The notes under the pieces are model-generated. The model was not told the origin of the DNA and made no database searches. It was given only the letters and a program-made list of their open reading frames with translations. From Ochotona curzoniae (lineage: Eukaryota; Chordata; Mammalia; Lagomorpha; Ochotonidae): a DNA stretch of 64,000 nucleotides. Position numbers and translations under genes: made by a program. Of the stretch, positions 1-12,300 are shown piece by piece (position 1 is the stretch's first letter; each line of letters opens with the position of its first letter). The DNA lies in the NCBI RefSeq assembly GCF_017591425.1, contig NW_024465885.1, positions 43,333,001 to 43,397,000 of the forward strand, read 5' to 3'.

Positions 1-310
1 CCACTTTAACTAAAATAGCCTCCTTGCACACCTGGGCTCCCATATAGGCTCTGGTTCATATCCTGGCTGCTCCATTGCCCATTTAGCTCTCTGCCTGTAA
101 CCTGGGAAAGCAGCATAGGATGGCTCAAAGCAATTAAGACCCTGCGCCTGCGTGGGAGATCTGGAAGAAGCTCCAGGCTCCTGGCTTCAGATTGGCTCAA
201 CTCGGACCACTGTGGCCAGTTGGGCAAAACAGCAGAAAGAAGATCTTTCTGTCTCTACTTCTCTTTGAAAATCTGCCTTTCCAATATAAACAAACAAATA
301 AATAAATAAA
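1..310 (+). repeat. Lagomorph C-type SINE (cut by window edge)
   Basis: Sense copy in PAXBP1 intron 17. The B-box-like ggttcatatcc is at 53-63, followed by the middle block and an (AAATA)n tail ending near 310. The head is incomplete at the window edge. Confidence 0.85.
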
Positions 311-3300
311 CCACCTTTCAGGAAAGGACTACACTTTATGAACTCTGCAACCTACACAGAACCTGCATTGTGTGTGCTGCAAGGAATGGGCTTTGCAAAC
401 TGTCGCTGAATCATTACACTGAAGTTAACACTACTCGCTGATACTTAACTCCCTCAAATGTTGGATATATGTAAATCAAAGTCTAAAAAGTAAAATTTTC
501 TAGTTAAAAACTGCAACATACTGAAAAAAAAAAACCCGATTGTGCCAAGAATACCAATCAAAACCAAAACGATACACACTATGAACAAAATTAAACTAAA
601 CCAAAACTACCTTCCAAAGAATCTTTACCACTAAAAACTTTACTTTTGCTTTTCACATTTTATTATAAAAGGCAGCAAACTGTCTCCCAAGAAAAACTAT
701 TTTTTGAGAAAGAAAAAGAGGAAACACAAAAAGGCTCTGTCACATGTGATGGAAACACAAACTCTGACATTAGAAAGATAGGAGATAAAAATCTTAACGT
801 CCACAAAAAAAGATAATAATTCATACATTCCCTCTTTATAGCCTTTACAAAAATGAGGCGTGGGACGGGAGGGAGACTGGGTGGGGCTTCTCCCTTAAAA
901 TCCCCCTTTACCTCAGATACATGAAGGAAACAATTCGGAACTAATAGTCTCACCCATTTTCCTGTAGCCCTTGAACCTTTTTACCCTAATTAACTTTGTA
1001 AAGATTGTTAAAAAAAAAAAAAGTTCTAAGAAGTCCCAAATCAGCTTCAGGATATTATTGTAGTTTAGAATACGATATATTCTGGTTAATACATATTAGT
1101 TCATAATTACAGAAAACCCAGATGCTATACATGTTATATATGCGCGTGTGTGGTATGTATGTAAATACACACTTATGTTCATATGTATACGTATGTATAT
1201 ATGCATAAATGTATGGATATGTACATGCATATGCATATTTATATGAGAGGAAAATTCAGACAATTCATGTAACTGCTCATATCAAAATTTACACATGTAT
1301 TTCAAAAAATTTGTCACCAAAATTAACTTTATCTTTAATTTTTCAAAGATTAATTTAATTAAAAGGCAAAGTGATAGAGAAATGAGAAAAAAAAAAAAGA
1401 GGTGTAATTTTGTACCCAAAATCAGTAGTCTATGACGTGCAAATAAATAGAAAACACAACATAAAACTATGAATTATCCAAACCTGCAAGTGAACCCTTA
1501 GTCTAAATCTGCATAATGGTTCTGTCAAGACCAAGTTCCCTGACGTTCTAAGGGCCTGGGATCAACCCAATCCTTCATAAAGGCAATACAGAAAGGCATG
1601 GCCTTTTCTCTCTCCAGAGGAAAGTTCCTCACTAGAACTCATAATATCTTTATAAACAGCATATTTAAAGATATTAAACATCACAAATACAAAATGTATA
1701 ATATGAAGTGAGCATATAAGTTAAACTAAAATATAAATGTGCCTGCTTCAAACACTTTGATACTAATTTTGATCAAAGAAACCCTAGATTAGTGTTAAGT
1801 ACAAAACCATTACCTTGCATTTCTTTTTTCCACATCTGAGCACCCCATACTGTTTCTATAAATTGTATCTGCTAGGTGTACAAGATATCGACAAAAATTT
1901 TCTAATTGAGAAATAGTTCTTTCTCCTTTCAGATTCACGAACCATTGCTTGGGGAAGCAGTTAATTACCTAGGCAGAAGAAGAATATACAATAAATAATT
2001 AGAATAAATTTGTGTATTAAAAGCTAAGTCTAGATAATGGATATAAATTTATTTAGCTGAAAGACCTGATTTGGACTACAGTATTTAATATACTGTGAAG
2101 TTCCATTATTTTAAACTATGTACATTCATTGTAACAATACATTTGAATATTTACTTCATTTGATGGGGCCAGGTACTCAAAACAAAAGACTAGTAATTTG
2201 ATACTTAAATGAACTGGACATAAAATTGATACCCAAGTGCTTCATTTTCCAGTATTCCAGGATGTCTACATAAAATGAATTCTGCTTTATAAAATGTTGG
2301 TTGTAAAACTGTGTGTGGTATAGACATGAAATTGTAGCCTCTTCCTTACACTTCAGTAGACAACTCTGCTGGGAGTAGCAGCCAAGCTGGCTTTGAGGGA
2401 GGTTAACAGAGTATCCACACCAGAGGGTAACCCAGGGTTGCAGTCTAGGAAGGATGAATGGGGCACCATGGCAGCTGGTAGAGAGAGTGCCCAGGTGAGC
2501 ACAGTGAGGCTGAAGGGGTCAGCCTTGTGAGGGGAATCAGCTCAAGCATGCAGAAAGGGATCAGCAGCAAAAGCCAATGATGATCTTCAAGAAATGAGTA
2601 CATCTGGGATGGGGCAGCCCAAGGGCAACGGGAAGTTAGGAAGCAGAAAACCTTTCTCTCAAAGTGAGAGGTCACACAAGTCAACTTTAAGCACGCTTCA
2701 CCTGGGAAATTTGGGACAAACCCTGCCAGATACAGAATCCAAAGCTACTCATGAGACGTATCAGACAAAACCCACCAAATATCTGGCCTGTCATCTACCA
2801 AAGTGTCACAATTATGAAGGTCAGTCAATACAAGACTGAAGAGCTTTTTTACTTTACGGGAAACTAAGAGACATGATTCTAGGTATTCCTGGCGCCAAGG
2901 ACAAATATTATTAAAAACAGTTTTATGCCACAGGAGTATTCTCAAATCCCTCTTCATGCAAAGCTTGTCATCTTAATTTAATGTGCCTCAGAAATTATAC
3001 TATGCATCATTAAACTCACATTTTGGGCTTTTTTGATGCTGTCATCGCCATATTCTGAATTCTGAAAAGCCATAAGAATGTATCTATTTAAGAGACCATC
3101 TATTGATAACTCCTGTAGAGTTTTATTGGAGAAAATGCCGTACCACTGAAGGAAATTTCCTAATAGCTAGGAAAGAAAAAAAAAAGGTTAAGTACATAAA
3201 TTAGTTACAAAGTAGACTAGTCATGTAGTAATTAAGTACCTTGACACTGGTCACTTCAAGTACTGAGAAACAAAGAGTCTACATAAACACTAATGGCCAA

Positions 3301-6300
3301 TGTAGCCAAGACTACCTATCTGTCAGCACAGAGTATTGCCCCATCACAGAAAGTACCACGAAAGTCTCATTAAGTGTCTTCCATTCAGAATTGTGCCTCA
3401 GCTACTCTGAGAGTCCCCAGCTCTTGCTGATGTAACACTTAACAACTAACAGATCTTCAACAGCTAGACAGTTGTATGTTTGACATTTCAAGCTGCTCAC
3501 ATTTCATATACCCAGTGAAAGCTATTAACGTGCCACGGAAGCCCTACCCCATTCCACCATCAAGTTTCCTTAACTTCCAGTCACCTGCTCAGGCCAGAAG
3601 CCTGCATGTCATTCTCGACCTCTCCCTCAAATCCCTCCACTCTACTGCTATCCTGTCTGTCCATTTGAGTGCCCACTGCCACCCTCCTGTGCCACTACTC
3701 CAGTGACTACGAATGAAGTCAGAAAGCAGTGCTCTCAAGCAGGATCCTCAGCATAATAAATTAAGAAACCTATTGAAAATGATGCGGGAAGGCGCTAATT
3801 TAATTTTCTCAAGGATAATACATAGCTAATTCTGGATTCATGGGAAAGAACAAAATTCATTATATATAAAATGAGGGCCATGCAAGTGTTTTCTCATGGG
3901 ACCCCAATGAGAAGAACTGCTCAGGAGTCCGAGTGTCTTCAGCTAGAGTCTCATCCCTACCAACCACCACCAGTTGAACACCTTGGGCAGCTGACTCCAT
4001 CTTACTATCCAGTCAAATGTAGTGTCTATCTCAGAGTCACTCAGGATTTAATAGAATTATTCTATATAAAGAATGGTTCTGCTTGGCACCATTGCAAATA
4101 CACAATAAACACCAACTCCGCTTCTTACCATTAATATCCTGTCTACCCTATTTCCCTCTATTTTCACACAGGAACATGATTAAAAAAAAAAAAAATTTAT
4201 CTGAAAAGCAAAGTGCCAGAGAGAAGCATAGAGATAAAGAGACTTCTGAGATCTGCTGATGCACTCCAACATGGGAGAAAGGCATAAGCAGCTTAATCCA
4301 CTATGCCACTATACTAACTCTAGAGAAATCTTAAAAATAGCAATTTGTTCAGGTAACTTCCTTGCTAAAAGCCAGTGACTCATACATACATACCTGGTCA
4401 ACTAATTTGTAACAAAGGTGCCAAGCAATTTAAAGGAGAAAAGGGAGTCACTCCCACAAACGAGACCAAAGGAATCTTAACCCAAGCCTATTACTCTATA
4501 ATAAATGAATCTGGAATGGACTACACATTTAAATGCAAACCTAAAAACACAAAATCCTAGAAAAAAAGGCCAGGATTGTGGCGCAAAGGGTTTAACTTCC
4601 ACAAACAACACAGACATCTGTGAGTGCTTATGGTTCAGTCCCAGCTACTCCACCTTTGATCTGGCTCCCTGCAAAAGCAGCAAAGAATGGCTCAAATACT
4701 TGTGCCCCTGCCACCACCAGGAAGGCCCCGATGAAGCTACTGGCTTGTGGATTCAGCCTGGCCTATCCCTGGCCACTGCAACAACCGAGAGATCTAGCAG
4801 ATAGAAGCTCGCCCTCTTTCTCTCCCTCCCTCTGTAATTGGCCTTTTAAATGATTCTCTTTCAAATAAACCCCTAAAAACAAACAAAACAAAAACCACAA
4901 AGAAATGATAGGATTAAAAAATTATGTGGCCTTATGTTAGACAAAGTCTTGTTAGATATGAAATCTAGAGCACAGTCCCTGACAGGATAAAGGAAGGACT
5001 TCTCTAGGACACAGAATTCAAAGCTCAGTAAGAACGGTCCAGTGTAAAACATGAGCAAAGATCTGAACAGATATTTCACCAAAGAACATACAGACAGCAA
5101 GTAAGTCTACAAAAGCAAAAAGCATGCTCAACAGAATCAGTTATTAAGCAAAGCAAATCAGAGCCACAGTGAGACATCAATATATATCTAGCAGAATGAC
5201 ATCATAAAAACAATAGTGAGTCATGAATTAGACCACTGAAGTACTGCTGGAAAAACAATACAAAAATAGCATAGTCATTTTGGAAAGGTTTTCTTTCCCC
5301 TATGTTTTTACTTATGTGAGAGGTAGCAAGACTCAGGAGTGGTTCACACCCAAAATGTCCAAAACAGCCTAGGCTGAGCCAGAAGCCCTGAAAACAAAAC
5401 AATGTTACTGATAGGTGGCAAGACCCCAGTGTCAGGAATCATCACCGAGCTCTCCCACTCCATGCTCTCCCAGATTTTGAAACTGCAGAAGCTGGAATGA
5501 GGAATTAAAGCCAGGCTCTGAACCCAAGGCTTTGGAAGTGGGCCTTGCAGGTCTGAGTCAACATCTTTACCCCTAGGCTAAACGCTCACCCCTGGGAAAC
5601 AGCTTCAAGGTTTAGCCATGTGAAATGAAAATCTACATGTACTCAGGAAACCCTTCCCATGGCTTTATTCATCATTACCTCAAAGTGGAAATGTCCCTCA
5701 GTTAGGGAATGGATGAAAAAAGCAAACAAAATCAAGCCTGCTACAAAATCCACTTCACAGAGGATTATTGCTCAGCAACAAGGAGGAATGAAGTGCTGCT
5801 AACACAAAACACAGCTAAATCAGAATGTATCACGGCAAGCAAAACCAGTCAGACTGCAACCCAGCGCGGTACAAAGGCTCATGGTTCAATCCTTGCCTTG
5901 CACATGCCTGGACACCATTGGTGGTGATGACTTCTGCAGATGCCGGTTCAAGTTCTGGATGCTACATTTCCCACCCCGTTCCCTGCTTGTGGCCTGGGAA
6001 AGCAGTGGAGGACCAGGATAGGCCTTGGGATCCTGCATCTACATGGGAGACCCAGAAGAAGCTCCTGGCTTTAATCAGCTCAGCTCTGGTCATTGAGGCC
6101 ACTTGAAGAGTGAACCAGTGAGAGAGAAAATCTTTCTGTCTCTCCTTCTCTTTGTAAAATCTGGCTTTCCAATAAAAATAAGTATCTTTAAAAAAAAAGA
6201 GAGAAAGTAGTTGAAAGGATCTCTGCCACATGACAGCATTGCTAACATTCTTGCAAAGACTGGCATGAAACACATGAGGCAGGGGCCAGTCAGGGCTCAG

Positions 6301-9300
6301 CTGCAAGGGGACATGGGGAGTTTCAAAGCATGATGGAAGTGTTACACATCTTTGACAGTGAGGACGTTAACCAGATTCATTCAGTAGAACTCACAAAACT
6401 CAAGAGTGAGTGTATGCCAATTATGCCTTAATTTTACAAAACAAAGCCTCTTCTACAGCTTCCTGGAACTCTGAGAACAAAGCCTTTCACAGGAACTCGC
6501 TACCATCAAGACTTTGCCCCTCTACTTCCACACTTTCTCCAGTCCCTTCTCGGGGGAGGGCCACTCCTATTGAGTCTTCTAACAATCGAAGCAGCACCTC
6601 CTCAGAGAAGAAGGCAATCTGGGACAGCCGCCTAGACAAGTCCTATCCCCTGTCACATGCTCCCACTCTATCTTCAACTTCACCTTTGATAAGCAACACT
6701 CTTATGATGGTTTGCTCTCTGCCAACTGAGCAGGATTTTAAAGGCCATGAGGGCTCTACTTCTACCTTAGGAAGCATCACCAAAACACAGCAGAGTACCT
6801 AAGGAACTCAATTTGTTGGATAAATGAACTGTAACTTAATTAGCCATCTTGTTGGAGCAGCTTGGACCTTACTTTAAAACTTGAATTTTCTCCTGTGGAA
6901 ATATCAAACCTGAACAGTTTTTAGAACATAGTTTACAAAGTGGAAATTCTGTATTTGAAATTAGATCTATAGAGGTAAGTAAAGTTAAAACACAGCGCTG
7001 GCAAGTTACAGTAATAGACAAAGCTGCCACTTGTGACTGCAGTACCCTGGATCAGAAGTTAAGTCCCAGCCGCTCCACTTTCAAATTCAGCTCCCTGCTA
7101 ATATGCCTGGAAGTCAGCAGATGAAGGCCCAGACTCTTGGGACCTGCCACTCGTGTGTGAGACCTGGATGCAGTTTCTGGCTTCTGGCTTAGGTCTGACT
7201 CAGCTTGGGCAGTTGTCACTATTTGAGGAGTGAACCAGCCGAGAAAGGAGACTTCTCCCTTTCTCTGGGTCTCTCTCCGTGGCATCCTGTCTTTCAAATA
7301 GTAACTGAATCTTAAACAAACAAACAAAAAGAAACTAAAATACATTTCAAAATACAATATATAAAGCCAGACAAAACTTGACACCTTTGCACACCTACCT
7401 TAACTGAAGACCAAAACTGTCGTTGGAAAAACAAGTAAGGCCCCGAATTTTTATTTTCTAAGACACTAAACAAAAAAAACAAAAAAAAAAAAAAAAGAGA
7501 GAAGAGAGAAATACATCACAGTTAATATTTTATATGTGATATGTAGGTGCCAGATAATTACCAGATGATTTCTACAAGTAAAAACAAGCAAAAAAATTAC
7601 ATAATTCTTCAAAATTTCCAACAATTATATACAGGAAGACAGAATGGGAGACATTAACTTCTTTCCTTGGTCAGGGAGCAGTCCCAGTCCCCAGCCATCT
7701 GGTCTCTTTCAGACACTGGCTTATCTGGCACAGGTAAAGTTTCTATTCTGAACCACCTTTAGTTCTCCAGAACTTCAGAAGCCTTCTTTGAAAAATAACG
7801 AAGAGTATTATTTGACAAGCTCTTAAGAATCACTTACTTTTTGGGATACAAAGGCATAAACACATCGTCATCTAAAGTTCTTCTCATTCGCAATAAAAGT
7901 GCCTTTAGGAATACCTGCAGTTTAAGGCAGATCATACATATTAATGAATGATAATATAACCAGGCCTTCAGGGCTGGAGTCTCGGCATCGCAAGCAAAGC
8001 ATCCGTCTGCGGCGCTAGCATACCATATCAGTGCCATTTGAATCCTAACAGCTCCACTTCTGATCTAGCTCCCTGGAAATGCAGTGGAGGATGACGCAGA
8101 TTCTAGGACCCAGCACACATGAGAGAGACCCAGAAAAAGCTCCTGGTCCCAGCTTTGGACCGACCTAGCTCCAAATGCTGAAGCCACTTGGGGAGTGAAC
8201 CTGTGAACGGAAGATCTCTCTCTCTCTCACCTACACTCTGTAATTATGCTTTAAAAAAACAAAACAAAAACAAAGAAAAAAGGCCTTCTTCCAAATCAAA
8301 TGGGTACTGATTTTGAATTATCCATTTTCTCTATTTTTTTGTTCTTCATAGAAGTCTCTGAAGTCATTAATGCTTAGTACTTCTTAGTCTAATATTTAAG
8401 GTCAGACTCATCTAGCTTTTCCAAAGGGGGTCAATGAAAATTCCACAAGGATGAAGAGCACCCTTCTCCATGTTTAACCAGCTAACAGTCTGCAGCCACT
8501 CACAGCCAGGAGCTGCTGTATGCTTTAATAAGAAACATGCTCTTGTTTCATATGCTGTTTAAATGTTTAGCATTTAAACAATCACTTATCAACTATCTTG
8601 AGAGTTTAACATTTTTCTTATTCCCCAGAAACATAGCTTTTTTTTTTTTTTCTAAACAATTAAAAAAAATGTTTTTAAACGTATTTGGAAGGCTAAGTTA
8701 GAGATGAGGAAAGATAAGGAAGAGATCTTCCATTTGCTTGTTCACTCCCCAAAAGGTTGAAACCCCCATGGACAGGCCAGGCTGAAGGCAGGAGCCTGGA
8801 ACTCCATATGGGTATCAGGGCCTAAGTACTTGGACCATCTTCAGTTGCTTTCCCAGGCACATTAGCAGGCAGCTGGATCAGAAGTAGAGCAGGCCAGACC
8901 CAATTCTGTGCCCGTAAGGGATGCCAACATCCCAGACAAAAGATCAGTCAGCTATGCTGTAGCACTGCCCCAGCAACACAGTTCTTCAAGGATTACTTGA
9001 TAAGCTGAGTTGGCAGTTTGGTAGTTTAAAATAAACAAAACAAACAGGAAGCTATCTCAACTAATAACATCTTAAATTTATACAGACTCTAATACTGAAA
9101 ATTGGTGTCTCCAATTTTGCATACTTTGGGCTGTGAAAGGTCAGCAGAAATTTCTGGCTGGTTTAGAATTACCACTCATTCTCTCAAATCTTGGGTATTT
9201 TCAGAAATGAGGTGCGGGAAAAAACTTCTGGAAGATAATAACTACATTACCTGTGTATTTTTATTTTCTGCATTTACTACTGAAGGATACCCATTTATTA

Positions 9301-12300
9301 ACTTTAGTGTAATTCCAACCATTCTTGAAGTCTGTGTTGTAGAAAAAGGATCCCACATATTTTCAGCTATCACTATTGAGAGAAAAAAACAAAAACAAAA
9401 CAAACTAAACAAAAACTGTAACAGGTTGACATATAGAAGTAAACTGGAGCTTGCTTAAATCTAAAGTGAAGAAGTCTTCTAATGATAAATACCAGTCTTG
9501 ACTTATTGTTCCCACCTCTAATGTAAGCTCTCTTCTCTGTCCCACTGTGGGAATGTTGAGACAAATCCACATGCTGGCAGAGGTAAAACCTCTTACTTTT
9601 GCTACTCAATGAAAATCAAGGTTGGGTGAAAAAGATTCTATCATGTTAAGATGTGACCAAGAATTTCTGAAATCAAATTTTTCTACTTAAAATAGGTTCC
9701 CATATCAACATTCCTTAATTTGCTTATAATACACTGATGGCATTTATTGAAATTATTTCCTAGGTAAAGGTATTTCTGCCCAAATTATTGAGTAGTCTGT
9801 GAGGCTCTGAAACTCACTAATGGATCCATCATTATATCCAACTCCAAGACCACCTCCCAAGGTCATCTCCAAGTCCCAGGTTCAGATTTACCTTAATCTT
9901 TAGCCATCTCTTGGCCAGTTAATAATTATCACTTGGCATGAGCATCTGTGGGAAATACACTCTGGACTAAAAATTTACAAATACACTTGAGAAACCCAAC
10001 GCATTGGGGTATCCAACTAGAGACATGTGCTATTTACCTGTCAGCTTAGGAAGAATCACCTTCTCCACAATGGTAGGTAGCAGGGCAACATCCACATCGT
10101 CTTTCTCTTGCTCACGTTCCTCACAACCATAGAACAACAAAGACTCAAACCACAGCATATTCTCAAAGTCACGACATTTTGCCTGAAACACATTCCAAAA
10201 GTCACGCAAAGATTTAAAATAGAAAGTATATTTGTTTCTAGCCTTTCAGAGTAACAAGACAATACTCAGACAAAATCTTTTGTTCACTAAAACTCAGGTC
10301 CCATCTCTCCTGAAAAACACTTGCTTGAGCTTACATCTTCTTCTCTGAGATTAAAACTGCCCAAGCATCGGGCAACACTGCTCTCTAACCAGGAACAGCA
10401 GCCACGCACCTCCAGAGGAGTCCAGGTGAGCAGCTGCAGCCGTATGAGAGGGTTGAACAGCTTGGGCAGGCAAAGGCCAATGTAAGCATCTTTGTAGGAA
10501 GTGTAGTATTTTGAACGCCATGCTTCGAACTGTGACTTAATACAGTCGATGGAGGAGAAACTCTCAAGGACATCTTCAAAAATCTTGCTGGACTCTTTGG
10601 ATATTCGATCTACAAACAGTAATGACAAAATCCATCAGGGAATCATAATTTACTATGAAGAAAAACACAGTTCAGCATTTTCATAGCAGCTCAATTATGA
10701 ACACAACAAGTTCATTAAGGAAGGACCAATTGTTAACAGCTAAGTTTAGTTTTCGTTTTGTCATTATTTCACATGGATGCAACATGTACAACTTTCTGTG
10801 ACCAGGATTTGGTTAAACAATGCCTCCAATGTTCTCCAATGACATAATTCAAATTTCAGTCACCACGGCAGCTTGACTGCATAAAGAACAAACTTCGCTG
10901 CTACCAATCACTCTGTCAATAACCTATGAACATCATGATTAGGGGCCAATTATGTTGTACCTTTCAAAGACCACAGATGACTGTAATAACTGACAGTCAC
11001 GCAGCTGATAAATGGATGTTATGATCTGTAAGTGACAGGTTATTTGGGAATAAGATTCATATGAAGCCCCAGATGGCTTGGGAAAAAAATCCTTTTTTGA
11101 AAACATATTTTTATTTGAAAGGCAGAGTCATAGACAGGCGACATAGAAAAAGAAAGAGAGAGAATGCATTTACTGATTCATTCCTCAAATGGCCGCAATG
11201 GCCGGAACTGGGCTGATCTGAGCCAGGAGTATGGAGCTTTTTTCTGGGTGTTCTACATGGGTGCAGGGAACCAAGAACTTGGTCCATTTTCTGCTGATTT
11301 CCCAGTCCATAAGCAGGGAGATGAAAGGGAAATGAAGCAGGTAGGACACGAACCAGTGCACATATGGGATGCTGGCACCATAGTCAGAGGCTTAGCTTAT
11401 TATGCCACAGAGCTGTCCCCAAAGAGAATTTTTCAATGGAGAGGTAAAATTCTGACATTCTTTATTGCAAAACTGCCTAAACATCACTAATAATGGAAAC
11501 AGCTAATGTTTTCTATGTGACACTATTAATGAGAAGCAGAATCTTGTGAACCTTATCCAAACAAAACAAAAAAGACTTCATCTAAATCTCATCAGGCTCC
11601 TAGACCTAAATTTGAATATGCAGGGAGTGAACATTTCTTATCTGAAATCCTCAGGCCAGGGACAGCTGTGAGGCAGTGGTCAAGGCCCCACTCAGATGTG
11701 GGCACCGTACAGCAGAGGGTCCGGGTTCAAGTCAACGCTCTGCTTCCAATCCCAGCTTCCTGCTAATGCCTCCCTGCGAGGCAACAGAGGATGGCTCAAA
11801 TCTTCTCTGTGTCTCTGCCTTTCCAATAGAGTAAATGAACACAACCACTAGGACCTAATTTTGGATTTTTTTAGCATCTGGGGATAATGTGTATTTACTG
11901 CTCAGCATCTTTAATCTGAAAATAAGAAATATTAAAATGCTCCAAAACCTAAATCTTTTAGTGTCACATCCATACTAAAAAGTTTCAGAATTGGAAGCCA
12001 CAGTTTTACACCCATCACTCGTAAGTGCTCACTTCGGCAGCACATATACTAAAATTAGACCAATCATACTCAATCAGCACAATGAACACATGAAGAAGTT
12101 AAATGAGAAAACACACAGATCAATCCAGAACACAACATATTCTATAAATAAGCTGCCTGACTTAAACTAATAACAGGGATATACCAAATGTGTCAAGCTC
12201 TGAAGAACATTCTAGGTCTAAAGAAATCAATAACCAGGTCCAGCACAACAGCCTAGCGGCTGAAGTCCTCAGCTTATACACACCAGGATTTCTTATGGGT

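Larger units (their letters stand above)
4890..6440 (+). mobile_element. Old L1 (L1M/L1ME type) ORF2 end and 3' UTR, split by two SINEs
   Basis: The decayed ORF2 C-terminal region is recognisable at 5050-5290 (agatatttcaccaaagaaca, gagccacagtgagacatcaa) and at 5660-5850 (ggattattgctcagcaa, aggaggaatgaagtgctgc). The 3' end is recognisable at 6290-6440 (gatggaagtgttacac, agaactcacaaaactcaaga). Two SINEs interrupt it at about 5305-5600 and 5858-6202. No open frame survives. It lies in intron 15, opposite in strand to PAXBP1. Confidence 0.75.

Noticed and set aside
12025..12060. A functional U6 snRNA gene
   Set aside because: Only the 5' third is preserved, there is no T-run terminator at the right distance, and I see no proximal sequence element or TATA box upstream.
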